A DNA stretch of 64,000 bases from Rikenellaceae bacterium (lineage in GTDB: Bacteria; Bacteroidota; Bacteroidia; Bacteroidales; UBA932): assembly GCA_003542575.1 (NCBI GenBank), contig DPKJ01000014.1, positions 456,791-520,790 of the forward strand, read 5' to 3'. The position numbers and the translations under genes were made by a program. Below are positions 36,472-44,151 of this stretch, piece after piece (position 1 is the first letter of the stretch; each line of letters starts with the position of its first letter). The notes beneath the pieces are model-generated. The model had not been told where the DNA came from and did no database searches. It saw nothing but the letters and a program-made list of their open reading frames with translations.

Positions 36472-37455
36472 ATGACTAAAAAGACAATCGCACTTATATA
36501 TGGAGGGGACTCCTCCGAATACGAAGTATCAATAAAGAGCGGGAAACACATTTCGGGACATTTAGACAGGGAGAGATACCATGTTTATGAAGTTTTGATG
36601 AAAGGGTCTGACTGGAAAGTTCTATTCTCTGAGGAGAAAAGTTATCTGATTGATAAGGCAGATTTCTCATTTGTAATTCCTGAGGAGTCCGGGATTGGGG
36701 GCAAAAGGGTAAAGTTTGACAAGGCGTTGATTATGATTCACGGTACTCCGGGCGAGAATGGTTTGTTACAAGCCTACTTTGAGATGATTGGCATGGATTT
36801 TACCACATGTTCGGCAACTGTTTCTGCTATTTCTTTCGACAAATATGCATGTAAATGCTATCTGAGAGATACAGGTGTTAAGCTTGCAAAGGAAAAGTTT
36901 ATAAGAAGGGGCGACAGCTACAACGCTTATGATATTGTTGCGGGAATGGGCCTTCCCCTTTTTGTGAAACCCAATAACGGGGGAAGTAGTTTTGGAGTTA
37001 CAAAGGTAAAGCATCTTGAAGATTTAAATGATGCAATCGAGAGCGCATTTAAGGAGGATGAGAGTGTTTTGGTTGAGGAGTATATTCAGGGCAGGGAGAT
37101 GACAAACGGGGTGTACGAATACAATGGCCAACTTGTTAGGTTGCCTGTTACCGAGATTATCTCCAATAATGAGTTTTTTGACTACGAGGCTAAGTATCTG
37201 GGGGCATCAAAGGAGATTTGTCCTGCAGAGATTGCCGGTGAATTGAGTGAGAGAATTATTGACACTTCTCATAAAATATACAAATATCTTGGATGTAAGG
37301 GGATTGTAAGGGTAGATTACATTGTGAGGGGTGATGAGATCTTCTTTCTTGAGATTAATACCGTTCCGGGGATGACAGAGATGAGCCTTGTTCCGCAGCA
37401 GGTGCGGGCGGCTGGGATGACAATAAGGGAGTTTCTTAACCAACTGCTCGGGTAG
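36472..37455 (+). CDS. ddl: D-alanine--D-alanine ligase
   Basis: 327 residues, ATP-grasp fold. It makes the D-Ala-D-Ala dipeptide for peptidoglycan. Motifs are IALIYGGDSSEYEVSIKSG, HGTPGENGLLQAYFEM, KPNNGGSSFGVTKV and the metal/product motif FFLEINTVPGMTEMSLVPQQ. It is the second gene after the class A PBP and ends in a hairpin terminator that overlaps its last codons. Confidence 0.97.
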   Translation: MTKKTIALIYGGDSSEYEVSIKSGKHISGHLDRERYHVYEVLMKGSDWKVLFSEEKSYLIDKADFSFVIPEESGIGGKRVKFDKALIMIHGTPGENGLLQAYFEMIGMDFTTCSATVSAISFDKYACKCYLRDTGVKLAKEKFIRRGDSYNAYDIVAGMGLPLFVKPNNGGSSFGVTKVKHLEDLNDAIESAFKEDESVLVEEYIQGREMTNGVYEYNGQLVRLPVTEIISNNEFFDYEAKYLGASKEICPAEIAGELSERIIDTSHKIYKYLGCKGIVRVDYIVRGDEIFFLEINTVPGMTEMSLVPQQVRAAGMTIREFLNQLLG

Positions 37456-37467
37456 TTGGTTTTTTTG
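37438..37467 (+). terminator. Intrinsic terminator overlapping the ddl stop
   Basis: AACCAACT (37438-37445) pairs perfectly with AGTTGGTT (37454-37461) across an 8-nt loop that includes the start of the TAG stop codon, followed by a T-run to 37466. The 5' arm is coding sequence for the last residues of Ddl. Confidence 0.8.
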
Positions 37468-37468
37468 A

Positions 37469-37503
37469 TGTATTTCAGTTGGTTCTTTGTATTTCAGTTG
37501 GTT
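37469..37503 (+). repeat. Short tandem repeat after ddl
   Basis: TGTATTTCAGTTGGTT occurs twice (37469-37484 and 37488-37503), period 19 bp. Both copies contain the GTTGGTT of the terminator's 3' arm, suggesting slippage duplication of the terminator tail. Confidence 0.8.
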
Positions 37504-37518
37504 TTTAATCATTGAGTT

Positions 37519-39921
37519 ATGAATAAAATTATTTCTTACAGTCTTGTTATTGGATTAACAATTTTTGCAGCGATTTTTCAACTTAACAGGCTTGCCGCCG
37601 CCCGCCCTGCACAAGAGGTGGTTGAGGTTATAAAGGGAAAGGTTGTTGATGAAACCGGCAGGGGAGTGGCAGGTGTTGTACTATCTGATGGTTTTGATAT
37701 TGTAAAGAGCAACAACAGAGGTGAATTTCGGATTACGGCAAACAGGAGGGGCAGGTTTTTATTCATGACTACTCCCAAAGGTTACCGGCAAGTGGGTTCT
37801 TTTTATGTGCCGCTTGCAGTTATGCAGCAGAAAACAAATATAAAACAGGATCTTTCAAATGTTGTTTTCAGGGTTGAGAAGGAGTCAGGCGGAGTGTTAA
37901 CTTTCTTGCATCTTGGAGATACTGAGGCCAGAATTCAAAAAGAGTGGGTTGAGGTATTAAAGGATTATGTTTCGTTTAATCAGCCCGATTTTGTGTTATT
38001 CAACGGTGATATCTGCTACGAAAACGGTTTAAAATATCATTCAAGGGAGCTGACAAGTGAAAAGCTGGGCGTTAGAGCTGTCTACTCTTTGGGAAACCAC
38101 GATCTGGTTGACGGAGAGTATGGCGAGGAGCTTTATGAAAAGTTGTTTGGTCCTGTCTGGTATTCCTTTAACAGCAAGGGTGTCCATTTTGTGAATATTC
38201 CTGTGCTGACTGGTGACAGAAAGCCCTCATATACAGCTGATGATGTATACTCCTGGCTAAAAAAGGATCTTGAAGAGGTTGAACCGGGCACTCCTGTTGT
38301 GCTGATTGACCACCATTTTGTGGGATATGCCGATGATTTTACTCTCAAAGGGGAGAGCGTGTCAGTTGACCTTCTCAAGCACAACCTCAAGGCCTATCTG
38401 TATGCTCACTACCATGTTAATCTTTTTGAAAAGTCAGATAAAACAGGTGTTACAACAATCTGTTCAATGTCGCCCAACAAAGGGGGAATAGATCATACCC
38501 CATCATCTTTCAGAGTTATTTCTATTACCGGCAATGGGGAGATCTCCTCCGAAATTCGCCACGCATCACTTAAAAATCATGTGGTTGCAGGCTACTTCAC
38601 AGGACAAAACAATAACATTCAGATTTTTGCAAACATTTACGATACTGCTTATGATACAGAGAGTGCTGTTGTAACATTTAAAGGGAGAGAGTATCCCCTT
38701 AAAAGAGTAAGCTCATGGAGCTGGAGAGGAGACCTTCCCGGTAAGGTAAATGAGGATCAAATCGGCTCCCTTGACAGAGAGTTGGCTTTGAAGGTGCGTT
38801 TTGCAAATGGAAATATAATTAATTCAAGGGTTAAAGCTATTAATGAAAAGGAGCAATACCCAAGAGTGGTAAAGTGGGTTGCCTCAAATGGTTTTAACAC
38901 ATACATGACTGCGCCGTTAATTTCAAATGAATTGGTATTTACTGCTATTTATGACGATGACGGAAAGGGCGGGAATGCCATGATTGCTATTAACAGGAAT
39001 AACGGAAACAGTGTTTGGAGATTTAGTCTTAAAAACTCTGTAAAGAACAATATGGCTCTTTGGAACAGAACTCTTTTTGCCTGCGATGTTGAAGGGAATC
39101 TCTATGCGGTAAATTCTGAGACCGGAAAATTAATCTGGAGTAAAAAACTCAGGGAGGCAGAGCTTCACCCGATATATACCCAGGGGGTTACCGTGCACAA
39201 TGGTGTTGTTTATGCCGGTCACGGCCACTATCTCACTGCGCTTGATGCCAAAAATGGCGATATAATCTGGAAAAACACATCGTGGAGGGGCGGTGTATGT
39301 ACAACTGCCTCACCGATTGTTGAGCCGGAATCCGGAGTTTTACTGACTGCTGCTTACTGGACAGGAAGGTTTGCCCACAATGCCAAAACAGGTGAACTTT
39401 TGTGGCAGAAGCGTGATGATGACACAAGAATTGCCGACAATTCGCCGGTTTATTACAAGGGAAAATTCCTCTATGCATCTCCTGAATACATCATGGAGGT
39501 GGACCCTCAAACCGGGGAGGAGCTTATAAAGCATAAAATTAACTACACCATAAATAACAACTCTCGTCCGGTTGTAACGGATAAGCTTTTTGTACTTGGG
39601 ACAACCGATAAAGGGGTTGTTGCATTTGATCGTGAGAATGGCTACAAAGAGTTGTGGAACTTCAAAACAAATCCGGGGCTGATTTACACAGCACCGTACA
39701 CAAAAGATTTTCAGATGACTGTTGAGAGCGGGGCTCTTTTGCTTGATAATGTTATATATTTTGGTGCAAATGACGGATACCTGTACAGTGTTGATGCAAA
39801 CACGGGTGTTTTCAGATGGCGCATAAATATTGGGTCTCCAATTTTGGGTAATATCGTGAATGATAATAACACCCTATATTTTTCTGATCTGGGTGGTAAT
39901 TTGTGGGCGATTAAAATTTAA
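37519..39921 (+). CDS. Secreted metallophosphoesterase fused to a PQQ-like beta-propeller
   Basis: 800 residues with a signal peptide (about residues 5-28). Order: a small beta-domain (about 35-115, VVDETGRGVAGVVLSDG, carboxypeptidase-regulatory-like), a calcineurin-like phosphoesterase (about 125-330) and a C-terminal PQQ/BamB-like propeller (about 440-800) with repeated GxLYAV/GxxxW motifs. Phosphoesterase metal motifs are LHLGDTEA, FNGDICYENG, LGNHDLVDG, IDHHFVG and YAHYHVN. It is probably periplasmic and cleaves a phosphoester or nucleotide; substrate unknown. It stands alone, after the ddl terminator. Confidence 0.85.
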   Translation: MNKIISYSLVIGLTIFAAIFQLNRLAAARPAQEVVEVIKGKVVDETGRGVAGVVLSDGFDIVKSNNRGEFRITANRRGRFLFMTTPKGYRQVGSFYVPLAVMQQKTNIKQDLSNVVFRVEKESGGVLTFLHLGDTEARIQKEWVEVLKDYVSFNQPDFVLFNGDICYENGLKYHSRELTSEKLGVRAVYSLGNHDLVDGEYGEELYEKLFGPVWYSFNSKGVHFVNIPVLTGDRKPSYTADDVYSWLKKDLEEVEPGTPVVLIDHHFVGYADDFTLKGESVSVDLLKHNLKAYLYAHYHVNLFEKSDKTGVTTICSMSPNKGGIDHTPSSFRVISITGNGEISSEIRHASLKNHVVAGYFTGQNNNIQIFANIYDTAYDTESAVVTFKGREYPLKRVSSWSWRGDLPGKVNEDQIGSLDRELALKVRFANGNIINSRVKAINEKEQYPRVVKWVASNGFNTYMTAPLISNELVFTAIYDDDGKGGNAMIAINRNNGNSVWRFSLKNSVKNNMALWNRTLFACDVEGNLYAVNSETGKLIWSKKLREAELHPIYTQGVTVHNGVVYAGHGHYLTALDAKNGDIIWKNTSWRGGVCTTASPIVEPESGVLLTAAYWTGRFAHNAKTGELLWQKRDDDTRIADNSPVYYKGKFLYASPEYIMEVDPQTGEELIKHKINYTINNNSRPVVTDKLFVLGTTDKGVVAFDRENGYKELWNFKTNPGLIYTAPYTKDFQMTVESGALLLDNVIYFGANDGYLYSVDANTGVFRWRINIGSPILGNIVNDNNTLYFSDLGGNLWAIKI

Positions 39922-39983
39922 CTTCTTTAAAGAAGGCACAATTTATAAAGCAGAGTAACAGAACAGGTTAAAAATAATACCAA

Positions 39984-40880
39984 TTGGTTTACAAAGAGTT
40001 TATAGAGCTTACAAAGGTGCGTCTGTCACACCTCTACCCAAATGAAGAGGGGCGGGCGATAGCCGTGAGGCTATTGGAGCACTTTTGCGGCATAAATTCT
40101 TATATGCCTTTGGTTGAGCCTTTTGGAGCCATAGCGCCTGAGCATTTATTGCGTCTCGAAAGTGCTCTGCAGCAACTTGCTGCCGCCCGCCCCTTGCAGT
40201 ACGTTGTTGGTTTTCAGGAGTTTTGCGGACTAAAAATTGTGGTCCGCGAGGGAGTTTTAATCCCCAGACCAGAGACTGAAGAGCTTGTTCTTGCAGCATC
40301 GCAATACCTTATAGATTCGGGAAAACAGTATGCTTCGGTAAATATCCTGGATGCCGCCTGCGGTTCCGGCTGTATTGCAGCAGCCCTTTCGGCAAGATTC
40401 CCAAACGCAAATGTTTATGCATGCGACATCTCCTCAGAAGCACTTAAGGTAACAACAGAAAACCTTAAACCCTCTTCTCAGCATTTGATTTTAAAATACG
40501 ATCTGCTAAAATCTCCTCAGGAACAGTCCCCTGATGAGTTGACTGATAAATTTGTCTCAATGAAGGGGCAATTCGACCTCATTGTAAGTAACCCCCCTTA
40601 TGTGACAGAATCTGAGCAAAAAATGATGAGGCCGAATGTGACCGAATACGAACCTCACATGGCACTCTTTGTTCCCGATCACAATCCACTTCTCTTTTAC
40701 AAAGCACTGGCCTCTCTTGCAGATAACCATCTTAAACCCTCAGGAGCAATTTTTATGGAGATAAACGAACAATTCGGAAGGCAAACATCAGAGCTTTTTA
40801 ATGGAGGCAATTATTCAGAAAATGAGATAATTAAAGACCTGTTTGGGAAGGACAGAGTTGTGAAGGCAATAAAAAAGTAA
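39984..40880 (+). CDS. prmC: Release factor glutamine methyltransferase
   Basis: 298 residues. It methylates the GGQ glutamine of peptide release factors. The N-terminal helical domain ends with LIPRPETEELV, motif I is ILDAACGSGCIAAAL, and the catalytic motif IV is VSNPPYVTESE. The start is TTG at 39984, just before the conserved N-terminal helices; no ATG is available in a suitable place. The motif I acidic/Ala variant is within family range. Confidence 0.93.
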   Translation: MVYKEFIELTKVRLSHLYPNEEGRAIAVRLLEHFCGINSYMPLVEPFGAIAPEHLLRLESALQQLAAARPLQYVVGFQEFCGLKIVVREGVLIPRPETEELVLAASQYLIDSGKQYASVNILDAACGSGCIAAALSARFPNANVYACDISSEALKVTTENLKPSSQHLILKYDLLKSPQEQSPDELTDKFVSMKGQFDLIVSNPPYVTESEQKMMRPNVTEYEPHMALFVPDHNPLLFYKALASLADNHLKPSGAIFMEINEQFGRQTSELFNGGNYSENEIIKDLFGKDRVVKAIKK

Positions 40881-40922
40881 AAATAATTTTCAAAAAAGTT
40901 ATCAACCGTAACCATTTTTTTA

Positions 40923-40930
40923 TACATTTG
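40923..40930 (+). promoter_or_regulatory. -7 promoter element for the trp leader
   Basis: TACATTTG matches TAnnTTTG, 12 bp before the leader ATG, so the leader RNA would have a very short 5' end. No clear -33 box. Confidence 0.45.
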
Positions 40931-40942
40931 TCACGCTAAACA

Positions 40943-41023
40943 ATGAAAAGAAATCTGAACATACAAATGTGGTGGTGGCACAAGTCAAATAGATTTGTGA
41001 GTACGCCTTTATATGTATGTTAA
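40943..41023 (+). CDS. trpL: trp leader peptide (attenuation)
   Basis: A 26-codon ORF (ATG to TAA) with three consecutive TGG Trp codons at positions 10-12 in a generally unremarkable peptide. It lies upstream of a strong intrinsic terminator that precedes trpB. Immediately after the Trp codons, CACAAGTC (40979-40986) can pair with GATTTGTG (40992-40999) around a 5-nt loop, the place expected for a pause hairpin. By analogy with known trp leaders, ribosome stalling at the Trp run under Trp shortage would favour readthrough. I did not find a convincing antiterminator pairing by eye. Confidence 0.75.
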   Translation: MKRNLNIQMWWWHKSNRFVSTPLYVC

Positions 41024-41057
41024 GCCAGAATTAGATTAATTATAATTTAACCATAAC

Positions 41058-41093
41058 AGAGGTCCGATGCTCACGCATCGGGCCTCTTTTTTT
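41058..41093 (+). terminator. trp attenuator terminator
   Basis: A 13-bp stem (41058-41070 with 41075-41087, one G-U pair) closed by TCAC and followed by T7. It sits between the Trp-rich leader peptide and trpB, so it must be read through for trpB to be expressed. Confidence 0.85.
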
Positions 41094-41118
41094 ATTCACA
41101 ATTAATATCTCTTTAACG

Positions 41119-42405
41119 ATGAAGACAACCAAAAAGTTCCAGTTAAGCGAAAGCGAAATTCCTCAACGGTGGTATAACATTGTGGCAGATATGCCCAACA
41201 GACCCAAACCACTGTTAAACCCACAAACCAGAGAACCTCTGCAACCCCATGAAATGGAGGGGCTGTTTGCAAAAGATTTGGTAGAACAGGAATTTTCAGC
41301 TGAGCGATGGATAGATATCCCCGAAGAGGTAATTAATTTATACAAAATATACAGACCCACACCTCTGGTCAGAGCCACAGCCCTCGAAAAAGCGCTTGAC
41401 ACACCTGCCAAAATCTTTTTCAAAAACGAAAGTGTAAGCCCGGTTGGGTCGCACAAACTCAACACAGCCCTTGCACAGGCATATTACAACAATAAGCAGG
41501 GAATCAAAAAGTTAACCACAGAAACCGGAGCAGGCCAGTGGGGCTCTGCAATGAGCATCGCCTGCCAGTATTTCGGGATTGATCTGGTTGTATTTATGGT
41601 CAAGCGAAGCTTTGAGCAGAAACCGTACAGAAAGATCGTTATTAACAGTTACGGCGGGCAGGTTCATCCATCACCAACTAATCTTACCGAGTATGGAAGA
41701 AAGGTGCTGGCTCAGGACCCGGATTGTGGAGGAAGCCTTGGAATGGCAATCTCTGAGGCGGTAGAGATGGCGGTAACTACTCCAAATACACGATACACTT
41801 TGGGAAGCGTTCTAAATCACGTGCTTTTGCACCAGACAATCATCGGCCTTGAGGCAGAGAAGCAGATGGCAATGGCAGGTGAGTATCCTGATAAGGTAAT
41901 TGCCTGTTTTGGTGGTGGTTCAAACTTCTCAGGAATATCTTTTCCTTTTCTCAGACACCGTCTCACAGATGGTACTCCAACCGAATTTATAGCAGCAGAG
42001 CCCGCCGCATGCCCGAAACTTACACGTGGCAAACTGGAATACGACTTTGGCGACACAGCCGGCATGACCCCCCTCATACCCATGTACACCCTCGGTCACG
42101 ACTTTCAACCCGAGCAGATTCATGCAGCCGGCCTTCGCTACCACGGCGGCGGCCAGCTTGTAAGCCAGCTAAAGGCAGATGGCTATATTAATTCATGTGC
42201 TATTGAACAGGAAGAGACCTTTAAAGCCGGCCTCCTCTTTGCAAAAACAGAGGGCATAATTCCTGCACCCGAGTCAACTCACGCCATTGCAGCAACCATC
42301 AGGGAGGCACTCAAAGCAAAAGAGAGCGGAAAGAGCGAAGTAATTCTCTTCAACCTCTCCGGTCACGGCCTGTTAGACATGGGTGCATACGAAAACTACC
42401 TGTAA
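41119..42405 (+). CDS. trpB: Tryptophan synthase beta chain, TrpB2-type
   Basis: 428 residues, the long TrpB2 form. It condenses indole and serine to tryptophan with PLP. The PLP lysine is in VGSHKLNTALAQAYY, the phosphate-binding glycine loop is FGGGSNFSG, and the TrpB2-specific extended N-terminus with RPTPLVRATALE is present. No trpA or other trp gene is adjacent. Expression is probably governed by the Trp-codon leader and attenuator just upstream. Its last 24 codons and trailing sequence recur 17.2 kb downstream at 59544. Confidence 0.93.
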   Translation: MKTTKKFQLSESEIPQRWYNIVADMPNRPKPLLNPQTREPLQPHEMEGLFAKDLVEQEFSAERWIDIPEEVINLYKIYRPTPLVRATALEKALDTPAKIFFKNESVSPVGSHKLNTALAQAYYNNKQGIKKLTTETGAGQWGSAMSIACQYFGIDLVVFMVKRSFEQKPYRKIVINSYGGQVHPSPTNLTEYGRKVLAQDPDCGGSLGMAISEAVEMAVTTPNTRYTLGSVLNHVLLHQTIIGLEAEKQMAMAGEYPDKVIACFGGGSNFSGISFPFLRHRLTDGTPTEFIAAEPAACPKLTRGKLEYDFGDTAGMTPLIPMYTLGHDFQPEQIHAAGLRYHGGGQLVSQLKADGYINSCAIEQEETFKAGLLFAKTEGIIPAPESTHAIAATIREALKAKESGKSEVILFNLSGHGLLDMGAYENYL

Positions 42406-42553
42406 TCAATCACTTAAAATAAAAAATTTTCACAATAGGTGTCCGCTGAACTCAAATCTCTGCGGGCACCTTATTTTATAAGGGTTTTAAACGTTTTTCA
42501 CAAGTGTAATTATGGAACTAAATAACACTTAATGAGTAGTTTGTGTAGAAAAT
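42335..42553 (+). repeat. Direct repeat, left copy (trpB 3' end and flank)
   Basis: Covers the last 23-24 codons of trpB, the terminator and about 80 bp beyond. The right copy is at 59544-59726. The two differ by six synonymous changes in the coding part and by loss of the terminator hairpin in the right copy. Confidence 0.85.
42437..42477 (+). terminator. Intrinsic terminator after trpB
   Basis: AGGTGTCCGC (42437-42446) pairs with GCGGGCACCT (42462-42471, one G-U), followed by TATTTTAT. The U-run is imperfect. About 36 bp containing this hairpin are missing in the downstream repeat copy. Confidence 0.7.
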
Positions 42554-42828
42554 ATTTTGTTTTAATATTTTTATTCCTATATATTTGCATTGACATAAAG
42601 CGCTGAATATTAATCGATCTTAATATATCAAATTTGTTCTGACATAAGTTCTTCAGTCTTGCAAACTGAAAAACCGCTTTGAGTTTAACCAAAAAAACAA
42701 CCCTGTCGAAAGGTAACAGAATTATTAATTTAAAAACAAAACGATTTTCAATATTTTATCTAAGGTATGTAATCACTAGTGTCCAGTTGAAGACTATATA
42801 ATTAGTTATAATATTAATAAAGGTTGTT
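42554..42828. other. Intergenic spacer at the left island edge
   Basis: AT-rich stretch of about 275 bp with no convincing gene. AGTGTCC at 42778-42784 precedes the transposase remnant by about 50 bp and may be near the element's original end; a similar AGTGTCC occurs at 57576. Confidence 0.4.
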
Positions 42829-43281
42829 ATGTTGGTTTTTCACTTGGTCGATTTGAAATCAAGTTTTTGTCTTAGGTCAAAAAATAACTACACTCATTTG
42901 GGTAAATTAATTAATAAACAGCTTATTATGTTTAAATCAGATTTGCAATTTCAGAGATGCATTGACAGCTATAAAGGAGAATCTCTAACAAGAAGGTTTA
43001 CCTGCAGCGAGCATTTTCTGGTCATGAAATTTGTTCAATTAGCTGAAAGAGACAGCCTTCGTGACACTGAATGCAAATTGACCGCTTTTTGGTCAAAACT
43101 TTATCATACCGGACTTAGAACTGCAACCGCAAAGGACACATTGGCCGAGGCTAACGAGAATTGCAATTGGAAGATGCAAATCGGTTATGCTCAAATTATC
43201 ATCAAACAGGCTCGTCTGTTATATGTCAATAATACTTTTTTCAGACCTATCAGCTTGTACACCTTTACACAAACTTTTTAA
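42829..43281 (+). mobile_element. IS4-family transposase remnant, left
   Basis: 150 codons resembling the N-terminal region (DUF4372-like) of Bacteroidota IS4-family transposases: FQRCIDSYKGESLTRRFTCS, LVMKFVQLAERDSLRD and ATAKDTLAEANENCNWKM. It breaks off before any DDE catalytic residue, ending in unrelated sequence, so it is non-functional. It is homologous to, but diverged from, the remnant at 58920-59549 and has the same orientation. It lies 120 bp upstream of the response regulator, whose promoter may lie within it. Confidence 0.8.
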
Positions 43282-43400
43282 TTGCCTTGTATGAAAAAAA
43301 TCAAAAAACTATTTACTGGAAATATTTACTTAATAAACTTGTCCGATTACCCATTCCTGTTGCTATGGGAAAATCAAACAGGACAGCAGTGTATGATTAT

Positions 43401-44066
43401 ATGAAAAAACGGATACTTATCGTAGAAGACGATGTTGAATTTGGTAGTCTTATTTGTGAGTTTTTACAATCTGAAAATTTTGATACTTATTATTCCGATG
43501 GAGGAATGGAACTATTACAATTTATTGAGAGTTTTGCGCCTTGTTTAATCCTTATCGATAGGAATTTACAGGGTATTGATGGATTAGATATAGTTAAGTT
43601 CATTCGTAAAAAGGGTAATGAGGCACCAGTTATTTTTATAACTTCACTTATCGATGATGCAAAAGTAATTGAAGGATTAGCAATGTCAGATTGTGAATAT
43701 TTAAAAAAACCATTTGGACTGATTGAGTTGAAGATGAGAATTGAAAGATGTTTTCAATTGAAAGATGCAGAAAAGCTCTTTTTCTCAAAAAAATACTATA
43801 TACCCGAACTGCTTGCATTGAAGAAGGATAATCAAATAATTAATCTCTCAAAATCTGAAAATTCGCTTCTACATTTGTTATTTAATAATCAGGAAAAAGT
43901 CTGCTCTTTAGAATTAATTATTAGCAAAGTTTGGGGCGATTCCAATCTTGAAAGGATAAACAGGGTAGATGTTTTAATAAATAAATTAAGAGTGAAGCTT
44001 AAAGGTATTCCTTATATTATTGAAAATCGCAAAAAAGTTGGTTACGTTCTTAAGAAACGAGATTAA
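43401..44066 (+). CDS. OmpR-family response regulator
   Basis: 221 residues from ATG 43401, chosen because the receiver strand KKRILIVEDD follows directly. Receiver domain: acidic pocket E9-D10-D11, phosphoacceptor Asp53 (ILIDRNLQG), Thr in FITSL, and Lys in YLKKPFG. The C-terminal winged helix includes INLSKSENSLLHLLFNN and RVDVLINKLRVKLKG. It likely controls the RiPP cluster, with the histidine kinase at 57622 as partner. It converges on the last cluster gene and follows the left IS remnant, placing it at the island edge. Confidence 0.9.
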   Translation: MKKRILIVEDDVEFGSLICEFLQSENFDTYYSDGGMELLQFIESFAPCLILIDRNLQGIDGLDIVKFIRKKGNEAPVIFITSLIDDAKVIEGLAMSDCEYLKKPFGLIELKMRIERCFQLKDAEKLFFSKKYYIPELLALKKDNQIINLSKSENSLLHLLFNNQEKVCSLELIISKVWGDSNLERINRVDVLINKLRVKLKGIPYIIENRKKVGYVLKKRD

Positions 44067-44151
44067 TATATCTACGTCAATTTCTGACAAACCTTTTCTC
44101 AATTTATTATTGATTTCTCCCAAAGGCCAATATTATTAGGATATGAAGCTA

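Noticed and set aside
37469..37503. Short repeats after ddl as a CRISPR-like array
   Set aside because: Only two 16-bp units with a 3-bp spacer, derived from terminator sequence, and no cas genes.
42510..42692. 60-codon minus-strand frame after trpB
   Set aside because: AT-rich with no family match; it overlaps the duplicated trpB flank, and the corresponding right copy does not preserve it.
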